Shown: positions 41,882 through 51,710 of the stretch, one piece after another
How the letters are laid out: each line of letters starts with the position of its first letter
How positions within the stretch are numbered: position 1 is the stretch's first letter
Source: CAZCPB01 sp044223975
GTDB lineage: Bacteria; Planctomycetota; Phycisphaerae; Phycisphaerales; UBA1924
NCBI GenBank assembly: GCA_044223975.1
Contig: JBGALI010000013.1
Location: forward strand, 62,001-126,000
DNA length: 64,000 bases
Direction: 5' to 3'
Made by a program: the position numbers and the translations under genes
Notes under the pieces: model-generated
The model's database searches: none
What the model saw: the letters and a program-made list of their open reading frames with translations, nothing else
What the model was told of the DNA's origin: nothing

Positions 41882-43437
41882 GCTCTCCCATCGCCAGCGA
41901 AACGATCGGCGAAGCCTCGCCCCCCAAGTGGGTGCAGTGGTCCGGGATGGCGCTGGGGCCGCTGGCGGCGCTGGCGATGTACCACTTTGTCCCGAGCGCC
42001 GGGGCCGACGGCGGTGGGCTCTCCGACGCGGGGCGCGCGGTGGTGGCGGTCGGCACGCTCATGGCCGTGTGGTGGATCACCGAGGCGCTGCCGATCGAGG
42101 CGACCAGCCTGCTGCCGCTGGTGCTGTTCCCCGTGCTGGGCGTCAACTCGATGGATCAGGCCGCCGCGCCGTACGCCAGCAAGGAGATCTACCTGTTTAT
42201 GGGCGGGTTCATGCTCGGCGCCGCCATGGAGCGATGGGGGCTGCACACGCGGATCGCCCTGGTCACCATGTCGATCGTCGGGACCTCGCCGCTCATGCTG
42301 ATCGCGGGGCTGATGCTCGTGACCGGGCTGATCAGCATGTGGGTCAGCAACACTGCCACCACCGTCGTGATGCTGCCCATCGGCATGAGCGTCGTGAAGA
42401 CCGCGCTGGCGGGCGCTGCCCACGGCGGCGCTCCCGATCACGACGGCTCCCACGCCAGGGGGATCCGCAACTTTGCGACCTGCGTGGTGCTGGGCATCGC
42501 GTACGCGGCATCGATCGGGGGCGTGGGCACGCTGATCGGCACGCCGCCCAACACCTATTTCGCGGGTTTCTTCGAGAAGGCCGTCGGTCAGACCTTCAGC
42601 TTCGACCGCTGGCTGTGGGTGGGCCTGCCGCTGCTGGGCCTGTTCCTCCCGCTGGCGTGGGTGATCCTGGCGCTCGTGGTGTTCCCGGTGCGCGGGGCGA
42701 AAATCAGCGGGGCCCGCCGTCTCATCCGCGAGCAGCTCGCGGCCCTGGGGCCCATGCGCGCCACGGAATGGGCGACACTGGCGACGTTCCTCGCGGCGGC
42801 CGGGGCGTGGATCTTCAGGCCCCAGCTCTGCCGCGTGCTCGGCCTGGTCCGCAAGGACGCCCAGGGCGGCGAGACGCTGCTCCTGACCGACTCGGGCATC
42901 GCCATCACCGCGGCGCTATTGCTCTTTGCCGTGCCCGTGAGCGTGAAGGAGCGGCGGTTCGTGCTCGACTGGCCCACCGCGTCGCGCCTGCCGTGGGGCG
43001 TGCTGCTGCTTTTCGGAGGCGGGATCTCGCTCGCCGACGCCATGACATCTTCAGGGTGCAACGTCTACCTGGGATCGATGTTCACGGGGCTGCAGCACCT
43101 GCCGGTGTGGCTGATGATCCTGGTGATCGCGGCGACCGTGACGTTCGTGAGCGAACTGGCGAGCAACATCGCCGTGACGGCGGCGATGCTGCCGGTGATG
43201 CGGGCCGTTGAGGTCAAGCTCAATCTGGCGCCGGGGACGCTGCTGATCCCGACCACGCTGGCGGCAAGCTGCGGGTTCATGCTCCCGGTCGCGACGGCAC
43301 CCAACGCTTTGGCGTTCGCGACCGGGCACGCGTCGATGCGGTCGATGCTGCGCGTCGGGTTCCTGCTCGACCTGGTGGGGATCGGCCTGATCACCCTCAT
43401 CACGGTGACGCTGGGGTCTCGGGCGCTGGCTCCGTAG
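41878..43437 (+). CDS. SLC13/DASS-family anion:sodium symporter
   Basis: A 519-residue transporter with about 11-12 membrane helices. Family hallmarks are the two SNT-type motifs: MWVSNTATTVVMLPIG in the first half and VSELASNIAVTAAMLPVM in the second, which form the sodium and substrate site. TEALPIEATSLLPLVLFPV is also typical. Substrates in the family are dicarboxylates, citrate or sulfate and cannot be told from sequence here. It is coupled to the DUF486 gene. Its 3' end overlaps the convergent lipoprotein gene by 38 bases. A link to the sulfate genes 7 kb away is possible but unsupported. Confidence 0.93.
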   Translation: MSSPIASETIGEASPPKWVQWSGMALGPLAALAMYHFVPSAGADGGGLSDAGRAVVAVGTLMAVWWITEALPIEATSLLPLVLFPVLGVNSMDQAAAPYASKEIYLFMGGFMLGAAMERWGLHTRIALVTMSIVGTSPLMLIAGLMLVTGLISMWVSNTATTVVMLPIGMSVVKTALAGAAHGGAPDHDGSHARGIRNFATCVVLGIAYAASIGGVGTLIGTPPNTYFAGFFEKAVGQTFSFDRWLWVGLPLLGLFLPLAWVILALVVFPVRGAKISGARRLIREQLAALGPMRATEWATLATFLAAAGAWIFRPQLCRVLGLVRKDAQGGETLLLTDSGIAITAALLLFAVPVSVKERRFVLDWPTASRLPWGVLLLFGGGISLADAMTSSGCNVYLGSMFTGLQHLPVWLMILVIAATVTFVSELASNIAVTAAMLPVMRAVEVKLNLAPGTLLIPTTLAASCGFMLPVATAPNALAFATGHASMRSMLRVGFLLDLVGIGLITLITVTLGSRALAP

Positions 43438-44053
43438 TCTCCGGCGCGATGGGCTGCTCCAGAGTCTCCCGCAGCTTCTGAGCCAGCCGCGCGGCAAGCA
43501 GCGGGTCCTGCTCGATGGGCACGGTGTAGGTGGGCCACATGTTGCGGGCCCGCAGTTCGGGATCCATCGTCTGCGTGCCGCGTCGTACCGCCCGCGCCGG
43601 GACGCGCCTGCCGGGCCGCTCGTATCGCTCGATAACGACCTCGAAGCGGCACACCAGCGCTTCTTTAGTCTCGCGCAGATCCGGGACCGGCGCATCGTCG
43701 GGCGGCGCGGGCTCGGTCGGGTGCGGCGCAAAGGTCACGCGCACCCGGCGTTGCTCAAAGTTGAGCGTGTCGTCCAGCTCCTGCTCGAACGTGCTCTGAT
43801 CGGGGTCCCATGGCGTGAAGATGCCCGAGGAGGGCCTGGCGTTGGTCGAGATCACGCCCGCCGCGGCGTCCACGCGGTCGATGTGGAAGCGGTATTCGCG
43901 CACGACCGTGCGGGCCGCGGCGAACGCCCGCTGGTACTCGCCGGCGGGGACTTCGACCTCGACCGAGGTTGGTTCCGAAGCGCACGCGCCCAGCAGCAAT
44001 GCGGGGGCGGCAACCGCGAGAGATGAAAGACGTCGGAGGTTCACGCGGAGCAC
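43400..44053 (-). CDS. Lipoprotein of unknown function
   Basis: A 217-residue protein. The signal RLSSLAVAAPALLLGAC has a lipobox LGAC. The mature domain reads VEVEVPAGEYQRAFAAARTV, then REYRFHIDRVDAAAGVISTN, then VRVTFAPHPTEPAPPDDAP and ends in a Pro/Thr/Glu-rich tail. The pattern of 'residue-fluctuating, with GVIST' resembles several uncharacterised envelope lipoproteins. It should be anchored in a membrane facing the periplasm. Its last 38 bases overlap the convergent transporter gene; both frames look sound. Function unknown. Confidence 0.78.
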   Translation of the reverse strand: MLRVNLRRLSSLAVAAPALLLGACASEPTSVEVEVPAGEYQRAFAAARTVVREYRFHIDRVDAAAGVISTNARPSSGIFTPWDPDQSTFEQELDDTLNFEQRRVRVTFAPHPTEPAPPDDAPVPDLRETKEALVCRFEVVIERYERPGRRVPARAVRRGTQTMDPELRARNMWPTYTVPIEQDPLLAARLAQKLRETLEQPIAPETTEPAPETPASP

Positions 44054-44078
44054 AGCATAGCGAGTGTCGTGGCTCTCT

Positions 44079-45689
44079 TCACCGAGCCGCGGCGCGGATG
44101 TGGTCCCACGCCTCGCGGACGTGCCGCTCCTGCGTGGCCGTCGCGCCGATGGCCATGCGGAGGATCAACCGCCCCGCGAGCGGGTTTCGGTGACCATCTT
44201 TGGATTCGGCAACCCTGGGCAACACGGTGTGGGTCAGGTAGATACGGCCGGCGCGGTTCAGCGATTCCATCAGGGCCTTGTTGCGGGCATCGCTCTCAGA
44301 ACCCTCTCCCTTGAGCCGGAAGCACACGAGGTTCAGCGTTCGCTCGGCGGCGATCTCGAAGCGGCTGTCGGTACGGACCAGCTCCTCGAACACCGCGGCA
44401 AGGCGCACGTGCTCGCGGATGTAGGCCCGCAGACCTTCGACCCCGTAGTGCCGGATCACGAACCAGAGCTTCAGCGAGCGGAAGCGCCGGCCCAGCGGGA
44501 TCTGCCAGTCGCGGTAGTCGATCACCTTGCCCGTGTCGGTCGCCGCGTTGCGCAGGTACTCGGGGGTGATGGAAAGGGCGTTGACGATGGCCGCGCGGTC
44601 GGCGGTCCAGAAGCAGTTGCAGTCGAAGTTGGTCAGCAGCCACTTGTGGGGGTTGAAGGCAAAGGAGTCGACATGCTCCACGCCGCGAAGCATCCCGCGG
44701 AACTCGGGGCACACGCAGGCCGCGCCCGCGTGGGCGGCGTCGATGTGGAACCAAACCTTTGCCGGCGTACCAGGAACAGCCTCGGTGGACCGTCTGATCG
44801 CCGCGGCAATCCCGTCGATCGGGTCGAGGGCCGTCGTGCTGGTCGTCCCGACCGAGGCGCACACGAAGAAGGGTACGCGCCCCTCGACCAGGTCCTGCGC
44901 GATCGCTTCTTCGAGCAGGTCGGCCCGCATGGCCATGCGATCATCGACATCGATCAACCGCACGTGCTCGCGGTCATCGGGCCCCTTCGCGATCCCCGCG
45001 ATCATCGCGGCCTTGATCACCGACGAGTGCGCCTGCGTCGAGGTGTACGCGACCAGGTGGGGCGCCGACCCGCGCAGCCCCAGCGGCTCGACACCGAGGT
45101 CTGAGTCAGGACCCGCACCGTCTGACTGAGCCGTGACGTTGGCGCCGACCACTCGATGAGCGTGCCGCGCCCGCTCCCGCGCCGCGATCATCGCCACCAG
45201 CGTCGCCTCGCTCGCGGTCCCTTCGATCACTCCCCCACCGCTCGGCGAAGTCGAAAGAAACCGCTCCGGCAGCCCGATCATCCCCGCCAGCCAGTCGAGC
45301 ATGCGTGTTTCAAGTTCCGTGCACGCCGGGCTCGTCGCCCACAGCATGCCCTGGACGCCCAGCCCCGCGCTCAGAAGCTCGGCGAGCACGCCCGGGGCGC
45401 TCGAATTGGCCGGGAAATACGCGAAGAAGTTGGGGGATTGCCAGTGCGTGATGCCCGGCAGGATGATCGAATCCAGGTCGCGGAAGATCGCGTCCCACGT
45501 CCGCGGCTCGCCGCGCTCCGGCGGCGCGAACGGCAGCTTCGCCAGCACATCGCCGGGCTTGGCCTGCGAGAGGACCGGGAAGGATTCGGCGCGCTCCCAG
45601 TAGTCGGCGATCCAGTCGACCATGCGGTGGCCGAGGCGGCGGAAGTCGTCGGGGGGCATGTGACGCGCAGCTTGATTCTGGGGGCTCAT
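44079..45689 (-). CDS. PLP-dependent aromatic L-amino acid decarboxylase family protein
   Basis: A 536-residue group II decarboxylase. The N-terminus HMPPDDFRRLGHRMVDWIAD is typical, as are THWQSPNFFAYFPANSS, WFHIDAAHAGAACVCPEFRG and FAFNPHKWLLTNFDC, which contains the PLP lysine. The C-terminal MESLNRAGRIYLTHTVLP also fits. Family members remove CO2 from Tyr, Trp, DOPA or Glu; the exact substrate cannot be decided. Length is slightly above the roughly 480 of the plant and animal enzymes. It is followed by the lipoprotein gene 25 bases after its stop in the same direction, with no obvious common role. The gene at 45753 is divergent. Confidence 0.93.
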   Translation of the reverse strand: MSPQNQAARHMPPDDFRRLGHRMVDWIADYWERAESFPVLSQAKPGDVLAKLPFAPPERGEPRTWDAIFRDLDSIILPGITHWQSPNFFAYFPANSSAPGVLAELLSAGLGVQGMLWATSPACTELETRMLDWLAGMIGLPERFLSTSPSGGGVIEGTASEATLVAMIAARERARHAHRVVGANVTAQSDGAGPDSDLGVEPLGLRGSAPHLVAYTSTQAHSSVIKAAMIAGIAKGPDDREHVRLIDVDDRMAMRADLLEEAIAQDLVEGRVPFFVCASVGTTSTTALDPIDGIAAAIRRSTEAVPGTPAKVWFHIDAAHAGAACVCPEFRGMLRGVEHVDSFAFNPHKWLLTNFDCNCFWTADRAAIVNALSITPEYLRNAATDTGKVIDYRDWQIPLGRRFRSLKLWFVIRHYGVEGLRAYIREHVRLAAVFEELVRTDSRFEIAAERTLNLVCFRLKGEGSESDARNKALMESLNRAGRIYLTHTVLPRVAESKDGHRNPLAGRLILRMAIGATATQERHVREAWDHIRAAAR

Positions 45690-45752
45690 TACGATCAGAA
45701 TAGCCTCGGACGCTCGGAACACCCCGCGAGAAGTCCCCGGATATTGCACTGC

Positions 45753-46352
45753 GTGAACCGAGCCATAGAGATTCTGGTGGCATTGGCAATCGTCGTTCTG
45801 ACGGCCTCAATCCTCTGGGATGGCCAACGTACCAAGATCGTGAGGTCGCAGCCGCTCGTCTCTCCAATTCAGGTCGTGAACGTAGGGGGCTTCGTCATCG
45901 ATCTCGCCGACGGAAGATCGTTCCGACTCGCTGGCATACGACCGCGCGCCAATGCGGAATCGACCGCGTGCGACACCGCATATCTCCAAGCCGCGTGCGC
46001 ACAAGGAATCGAGGTGATCCGCGATCTTGGGGATGGCACCGCACTCATTCGATGCGAGCCATTCGTCGGGCCGCGCTGTGGCAATTCGGGCATCCTCGCC
46101 TGGTCAAGTCAGTGCTGCCTCAACGAACTCCTGCTGATTACAGGGCACGCGAGACTCGCCATTTCGGACCGGTTGAGTCCCACGGAGCGGTGGCGCCTGC
46201 GCGCTTGCGAGTCGTTGATGCCCAACTACCCTTCGAACTACGTAGTACCGATCCATTCGAAACCGTGCATCTTGCCATACGACAGGCAAGTCCTTGAACT
46301 TCAGGACTTGCGTTTCTCAGCTGGTCCTCAGTTCGATCCGCCTCCGAAGTAG
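45753..46352 (+). CDS. Membrane-anchored protein, possibly with an SNase-like domain
   Basis: A 199-residue protein with a GTG start and one N-terminal membrane helix (IEILVALAIVVLTASILWDG). GGFVIDLADGRSFRLAGIRP resembles the start of a staphylococcal-nuclease fold (DGxxxRLxGI), and later RAEs such as CDTAYLQAACAQGIEVI continue that similarity, but the catalytic Arg/Glu are not evident. It ends with a short stop two bases before the convergent M3 peptidase gene. Composition is markedly less GC-rich than its neighbours. The function cannot be assigned. Confidence 0.6.
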   Translation: MNRAIEILVALAIVVLTASILWDGQRTKIVRSQPLVSPIQVVNVGGFVIDLADGRSFRLAGIRPRANAESTACDTAYLQAACAQGIEVIRDLGDGTALIRCEPFVGPRCGNSGILAWSSQCCLNELLLITGHARLAISDRLSPTERWRLRACESLMPNYPSNYVVPIHSKPCILPYDRQVLELQDLRFSAGPQFDPPPK

Positions 46353-46354
46353 CC

Positions 46355-48130
46355 TCACTCCGGCAACTTCTCCAACTCCCGCTCCACCCGCTCGACCAAC
46401 CGGGACACCGTCGCCGGCCCGAAATCAAACTTCAGCCCCGCCGCGGCGAACAGGTCCGGCAGCGGCCGGCTGCCGCCCAGCGACAGCGCCCGCGTGTACA
46501 GTTCGACGGCCTTCTTCTCTCCCTGCTCGAGGGAGATCAACCACAGGCCAAGGGCCCCCAGCTGCGCGATGCCGTACTCGATGTAGTAGAACGGGTAATC
46601 GAAGATGTGCTTCTGGCGGTGCCAGTGGTTGGCGCGGGCGGTTTCCAGGCCGCGCCAGTCGACCGCGTGGCCGAAGCGGTCGTCGAGCGTCAGCCAAAAC
46701 GCCCGGCGCTGGTCGCGCGTGTGCGTCGGGTTGGCGTAGATCCAGTGCTGGAACGCGTCGATCGTCGCGATCCACGGCAGGACCGACACGGCGCTCTCGA
46801 TCTGGTGGCGGCGGGCCCGCGCCAGCTGCACCTCGTCGGCGTAGTACGCGCCCGGGTCGCCCCAGTGGTTCAGCGTGATCATCTCCATGCTCATGCTCGC
46901 CACCTCGGCGAACTCCATGGGCGAGGAGCGGTAGGCCAGCAGCGGCTCGTCGATGCACAGCATCGAGTGGAACGCGTGACCCGCCTCGTGCAGCATCGTC
47001 GAGACGTCGTGCTGCATGCCCGCGGCGTTCATGAAGATGAACGGCCGGCGCGAGCGGTCGAGCATGTACTGGTACCCGCCGGGCGCCTTGCCCTTGCGGC
47101 TGTCAAGGTCCAGGCAGGCGCCGTCCACCGGCCCCTTGGCGTTGGCGCCGTCGCCCAGCGAGCGGAACATCTCGCCCAGGCGCGGGTCCAGGCGATCGAA
47201 CACCACGCGCGACTTGTTCACCAGGTCCACGCCGCCGCTGAACGGCCGCAGCGGCGCGCGGCCCTTGATGTCAACCGCCAGGTCCCACGGCCGCAGGGCA
47301 TCGACCTTCAGTGCCCGCTTGCGCTGCTCGTCGAGCCGCCGGATCAGCGGCACCACGGCCTTCTCGCACCCGGCGTGGAAGTCGAAGCACTCTTTGGGGC
47401 CGTAGTCGAAACGGTGCTTGCTCTTGAAGGTGTACTCGATGTAATCGTCGAACCCGGCGTTCCTGGCGACCTTGTGCCGCAGGCCGAGCATCTCGTCGAA
47501 AATGGCGTCGACCGTGTCCGCATCCTTCAGACGCCGCTCCGACACGGCGCGCCACGCTCCCTCGCGCACGGCCCGGTCGGTGCTCTCGGCGTAGCGGGCC
47601 ATCTGCGGGAACGTCTGCTCGCGCCCGTCGAACACGGCGGTCATCGCGCCCACGGTCTGGTCGAATTTCTGCGCCAGCAGGGTCAGCTCGGTCTCGAGCG
47701 GCACGTTCTCCGGCCGGAACAGCGCCACATCGGCCTCGGTGTCGCGGGCCAGCACCATGAACCGGTCGCCGCGCTCAGGGGCCTCGACCAGCCGGTGCTC
47801 CTTGGTCATCGCCACCTGGCGCTTGTCGAGCTCGAACGACAGCGGCTTGAACTTCGGCGGCACATCCTCGATGTACGCGCTGTACGCCTGCTGCGTCGCC
47901 TTGTCCTCCGTGTCGCACGTCATGGCGATGTACAGCATCGCCCGGGCCTCGCCGCACGCGGCCTCGAGTTCCCCGCGGTCGATCAGCCACCGCTCCAGCT
48001 CGGCGCGGCTGCGCACCGGCCGCTCCAGCAGCGCCAGCAGCAGCGGCTCGATCTGACCCCAGCTGGTGCCGTCAAAGCTCGCGGGCACGAACGGCGCTGG
48101 CTTGGGACGTGCGGTCGGGATTGCGGTCAT
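46355..48130 (-). CDS. M3-family oligoendopeptidase (PepF-like)
   Basis: A 591-residue zinc peptidase started at MTAIPTARPKPAPFVP, with GGAG before the ATG. STMLHEAGHAFHSMLCI holds the HExxH zinc site, and EVASMSMEMITLNHWG supplies the third ligand Glu. The helical N-terminal half (LERWLIDRGELEAACGEARA, then FDGREQTFPQMARYAES) is typical of M3 oligoendopeptidases. It cleaves short peptides inside the cell. No export signal. It is convergent with the gene at 45753 and divergent from the DUF418 gene. Confidence 0.93.
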   Translation of the reverse strand: MTAIPTARPKPAPFVPASFDGTSWGQIEPLLLALLERPVRSRAELERWLIDRGELEAACGEARAMLYIAMTCDTEDKATQQAYSAYIEDVPPKFKPLSFELDKRQVAMTKEHRLVEAPERGDRFMVLARDTEADVALFRPENVPLETELTLLAQKFDQTVGAMTAVFDGREQTFPQMARYAESTDRAVREGAWRAVSERRLKDADTVDAIFDEMLGLRHKVARNAGFDDYIEYTFKSKHRFDYGPKECFDFHAGCEKAVVPLIRRLDEQRKRALKVDALRPWDLAVDIKGRAPLRPFSGGVDLVNKSRVVFDRLDPRLGEMFRSLGDGANAKGPVDGACLDLDSRKGKAPGGYQYMLDRSRRPFIFMNAAGMQHDVSTMLHEAGHAFHSMLCIDEPLLAYRSSPMEFAEVASMSMEMITLNHWGDPGAYYADEVQLARARRHQIESAVSVLPWIATIDAFQHWIYANPTHTRDQRRAFWLTLDDRFGHAVDWRGLETARANHWHRQKHIFDYPFYYIEYGIAQLGALGLWLISLEQGEKKAVELYTRALSLGGSRPLPDLFAAAGLKFDFGPATVSRLVERVERELEKLPE

Positions 48131-48225
48131 GCGGATGCTCCGGGAATCGCCGATCGTAGCGGCGGGCCGGAGATGAACGCCGACCGGAGACACTTTCGCC
48201 GCACCACACGGTATCCTGCCGCGCC

Positions 48226-49620
48226 ATGAGCCAGAAGTCCGCCGCCCTCACTTCAGTGCCGGTCCGCGACAGCGAGCGCATCGGGGCGATCGATGCCACC
48301 CGCGGGCTTGCGCTCCTTGGCATCTTCATGGTCAACATCATGCTCTTCTCCCAGCCCTTCGGCCGGTTCGTCGAGCTGACCCCGGGCGACATCCCGCCCG
48401 GCGACAAGGCCGTGCACTACTTCGTCGAGATCTTCTGCGAGGGCAAGTTTTACCCCCTGTTCTCGACACTGTTCGGGGTGGGCATGGCGATCCAGATGCA
48501 GCGGGCCCGAGCCGCGCGGCGGAGATTCTGGCCGCTGGGGCTGCGCCGACTCGCCGTGCTGGCGGTCATCGGGCTGGCGCACGCGTTCCTGCTGTGGTAC
48601 GGGGACATCCTGTTCATTTACTCGGTGATGGGCCTGCTGCTGCTGGCCCTAGGACGCTGCAGGCCCCGGGTGCTGGCGATCATCGCGGCCGCGTTGATGG
48701 GCATGGGCATCCTCCTGTCCACCGGCTTCACGCTCCTGACCGCCGCGGCACCGGAGCAGTCCGCCGCGGCGAACACGGAAGGTCCCCCTTCGCCGCCTGC
48801 CGCGCCGGCAACCGCGCCGGGGACCGCTGCATCATCCCCTGTCGGCGCGATGCCCGAAGGAACCGGCCCGTTCATGCGTCTCATGAAGACGCTCCGCACG
48901 CAGGACCTCACGCACGATGCCCAGGGCCGCCAGATCGCCCCGATGTCCCACCCGATCTGGCTCGAGACCGAGACCGAGGCCTACCGGCGCGGGCCGTACC
49001 TCGACGCTGTGCTCTTCCGTGCCATGTCGTACGGGATCATCCTGATCGTCACATTCCTCGGGTTCGGGTGGACCATCGCCGCCATGTTCCTGTTCGGCGC
49101 GGCGATGACGAAGTGGAACGCCTTCGCCCCCGAACGCCTGCACTGGCACAAGCGCTTCGCCGCGGTCGGCCTGGGCGTGGGGCTGCCGCTGGCGGTGTTC
49201 GCGGCCGTGGCGCCCGAGCTTCTGGGCCAGTCGACCGGGGCGATCCTGTTCTACGCGCCCATCATGGCGGTCTCAAGCCCGCTGGTGGCGCTCGGATATC
49301 TCGGCGTCGTGCGCCTGCTGGTGGCGCGCGGCGCAGCGCCCGGGCTCTTCGGTGCCCTTGCCGCAGCGGGACGCATGGCCCTTACGTGCTATCTGCTCGA
49401 GACCATTCTGGCGACGCTGGTCTTCTACCACTACGGGCTCGGGCAATTCGGCCTGCTCTCGCGCCCGCAGGCCGTGGGCGTGGTGCTGGCGATCTACGCG
49501 GCGATCGTCGCGTTCAGCGTGGTGTGGCAGAAGCGTTTCCGCTTCGGTCCCATGGAGTGGCTGTGGCGGAGCCTGACGTACCTGACGCCCCAGCCGATGC
49601 TCCGCCGGCCGGAGCGCTAA
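48226..49620 (+). CDS. DUF418-family integral membrane protein
   Basis: A 464-residue protein with many membrane helices. The start (RIGAIDATRGLALLGIFMVN) is the signature of the DUF418 family, followed by KFYPLFSTLFGVGMAIQMQR and FLLWYGDILFIYSVMGLLLL. The C-terminal third (GRMALTCYLLETILATLVFY, then GPMEWLWRSLTYL) is also typical. An external loop near residues 170-210 is unusually Ala/Pro-rich and probably disordered. The family is thought to act in transport or acyl transfer but has no firm function. It ends nine bases before the convergent pilB. Confidence 0.9.
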   Translation: MSQKSAALTSVPVRDSERIGAIDATRGLALLGIFMVNIMLFSQPFGRFVELTPGDIPPGDKAVHYFVEIFCEGKFYPLFSTLFGVGMAIQMQRARAARRRFWPLGLRRLAVLAVIGLAHAFLLWYGDILFIYSVMGLLLLALGRCRPRVLAIIAAALMGMGILLSTGFTLLTAAAPEQSAAANTEGPPSPPAAPATAPGTAASSPVGAMPEGTGPFMRLMKTLRTQDLTHDAQGRQIAPMSHPIWLETETEAYRRGPYLDAVLFRAMSYGIILIVTFLGFGWTIAAMFLFGAAMTKWNAFAPERLHWHKRFAAVGLGVGLPLAVFAAVAPELLGQSTGAILFYAPIMAVSSPLVALGYLGVVRLLVARGAAPGLFGALAAAGRMALTCYLLETILATLVFYHYGLGQFGLLSRPQAVGVVLAIYAAIVAFSVVWQKRFRFGPMEWLWRSLTYLTPQPMLRRPER

Positions 49621-49629
49621 GCCGCGCGG

Positions 49630-51660
49630 TCAGTGCGCCTCGGTCACCCGCAGCACTTCCTGCACCGTCGTCACACCCTTGGCCACCTTGCGCATCCCGT
49701 CCGAACGCAGCGTCACCATGCCGCGCTCGATGCACAGGCGGCGGAACTCGGCCACGTTGGGGTTGCGGGCCACGATGTCGCGGAGCTGGTCGTCGACCAC
49801 CAGCAGCTCGTAGATGCCCACGCGCCCCGAGTACCCCGAGTGGCGGCAGCGGTCGCAGCCCTTGGCCGCCCACATCTGGTCGCTCTCGCAGCTCTGCATC
49901 GCCAGGAACTCGGCCATCTCCTCCGTCGGCTTCTCCATGGCGCGGCAGTGCGTGCACAGCTTGCGGATCAGGCGCTGGGCCAGCACCGCGTTCACGGCGG
50001 CACCGACCAGGAACGGCTCGAGGCCGATGTTCACCAGGCGCGTGATCGAGCTGGGCGCGTCGTTGGTGTGCAGCGTGCTCAGCACCAGGTGGCCCGTGAG
50101 CGCGGCCTGCACGGCGATGCGCGCCGTTTCCGAGTCGCGGATTTCGCCCAGCATGATCACGTCGGGGTCCTGGCGCAGCAGGGCGCGGAGGGCCGCGGCG
50201 AACGTCATGCCGATCTTCTCGTGCATCTGCGTCTGCGTGATCCCGTCGAGGTGGTACTCGACCGGGTCCTCGACGGTCGAGATGTTCATCGTGCTCTTGT
50301 CGAGCTGCCGGAGGCTGGCGTACAGCGTGGTGGTCTTGCCCGAGCCCGTCGGGCCGGTCACCAGGATGATGCCGTGCGGAGAGTCGATCTGGTTGCGCCA
50401 GACCTCGTACGTCGTGGGGTCGAACCCCAGGCCGTCGAGCTCGACGTTGATCGACCGCGTATCGAGGATACGCATGACCGTCTTCTCGCCGTAGTTGTTC
50501 GGCAAGGTCGACATGCGCAGGTCCAGCTTGCGGCCCTGGACCGTGCAGCGGATGCGCCCGTCTTGCGGCAGGCGGCGCTCGGAGATGTCGAGGTTGGCCA
50601 TGATCTTCAGGCGGCTGGTGATGGCCGAGGCCATCGAGGCCGGCGGGTTCATGGCGGGGAACAGCTCGCCGTCGATGCGGAAGCGCACCGAGAGCTTCTT
50701 CTCCCCCGGCTCGATGTGGATATCGCTGGCGCCTTCCTTCACCGCGTTCTGGATGATGTAGTTCACGTAGCGGATGACCGGGCTCTCGCCGGCCTGCTTC
50801 TCGAGGTCGACCTCGGTGCTGTGGGCCTTCTCGACCTGGACGTCGCTCTCGTCGACCTCCGACAGGATCGACGTGAGGTCCACGTCCTCCTGCGCCGGCT
50901 TGGTCTCACCGCCCCCGACGATCTCCAGCACGCCGCGGATATCGAACGCGGTCGTGAGGACCATCTTGACGCCCGCGACGCCGAGCTTGGACTTGATCTC
51001 GTCGGTGAGGAACACGTCGTCGTGCCGGATGCCGGCGATGACGACGCGCGAGCCCTCGGTGCGCAGCGGGACGATCTGGCGGTCCTTGCAGAAGTCAACG
51101 CCCAGGCGCTGCGTCAGCTTCCCGTCGAACCCGCCGTCGACGCCCTTGGCCAGGTCGATGCGTTCGAACGGGACGCCCGCCGCCTCGGCCACGGCCTGCT
51201 GGACCGCCGTCTCGTCGCAGCCCTGCTCGATGAGCACCTCGACCAGCCGCCGGCCGGGCGACTGCCGCACGACCTGCTGGGCGTTGTTGAGTTTGTCGGT
51301 GGGCACGATGCCGCGGGCCTGCAGGATCGTGACCAGTTCGGTGGTGCGGGCCAGCGCGTTGGCCTCGGGCTGGTAGATCTGGCGGACGCCCGGGGCCGGG
51401 CCCGCGGAGGCCGGGCTGCTGGGCGCGCCCGCGCTGTTGGTCGGCGGGGTGACGCGCTTGGGCGGGGCCCCGTCGGCGCCGCCGTAGAGCTTCTGGTTGG
51501 CGGGCATCGAGGGCAGCGGGTGGAACACCGCCTCATCGTCGTCGGTCGCTCCGGGCCGGCGAAGGCGCCGCGGGCCCTCGCGTCCGGGGCTCCGGGGCGA
51601 TCCCTCGGGCGACTCAACACCGAGTTCGTTCAGGATGTCGTCGATATTGTGCTTGCCCAC
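49630..51660 (-). CDS. pilB: Type IV pilus/type II secretion assembly ATPase (PilB/GspE)
   Basis: A 676-residue hexameric ATPase that powers pilus extension or secretion. A low-complexity region (residues 15-95) leads to an N1-type domain (residues 100-250). The ATPase has GPTGSGKT at 436-443, ASDIHIEPG, TVEDPVEYHL, DPDVIMLGEIRDSETA (Walker B) and STLHTNDAPSS. The zinc-binding Cys are 569, 572, 602 and 605, placing it with extension ATPases rather than PilT. The start is GTG. It is the last gene of the run pilM-pilN-pilO-PilP-like-pilB. The pilin and PilC genes are not in view. Confidence 0.94.
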   Translation of the reverse strand: MGKHNIDDILNELGVESPEGSPRSPGREGPRRLRRPGATDDDEAVFHPLPSMPANQKLYGGADGAPPKRVTPPTNSAGAPSSPASAGPAPGVRQIYQPEANALARTTELVTILQARGIVPTDKLNNAQQVVRQSPGRRLVEVLIEQGCDETAVQQAVAEAAGVPFERIDLAKGVDGGFDGKLTQRLGVDFCKDRQIVPLRTEGSRVVIAGIRHDDVFLTDEIKSKLGVAGVKMVLTTAFDIRGVLEIVGGGETKPAQEDVDLTSILSEVDESDVQVEKAHSTEVDLEKQAGESPVIRYVNYIIQNAVKEGASDIHIEPGEKKLSVRFRIDGELFPAMNPPASMASAITSRLKIMANLDISERRLPQDGRIRCTVQGRKLDLRMSTLPNNYGEKTVMRILDTRSINVELDGLGFDPTTYEVWRNQIDSPHGIILVTGPTGSGKTTTLYASLRQLDKSTMNISTVEDPVEYHLDGITQTQMHEKIGMTFAAALRALLRQDPDVIMLGEIRDSETARIAVQAALTGHLVLSTLHTNDAPSSITRLVNIGLEPFLVGAAVNAVLAQRLIRKLCTHCRAMEKPTEEMAEFLAMQSCESDQMWAAKGCDRCRHSGYSGRVGIYELLVVDDQLRDIVARNPNVAEFRRLCIERGMVTLRSDGMRKVAKGVTTVQEVLRVTEAH

Positions 51661-51710
51661 CGGCTTCCCTCGCTCCCCGATCTGTCGGTCCCGTGATCAC
51701 CCCGCGCTGC

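Noticed and set aside
43400..43437. A frameshift or misassembly at the overlap of the transporter and lipoprotein genes
   Set aside because: Both frames are intact to their stops, and short convergent overlaps also occur elsewhere here (60358-60398).
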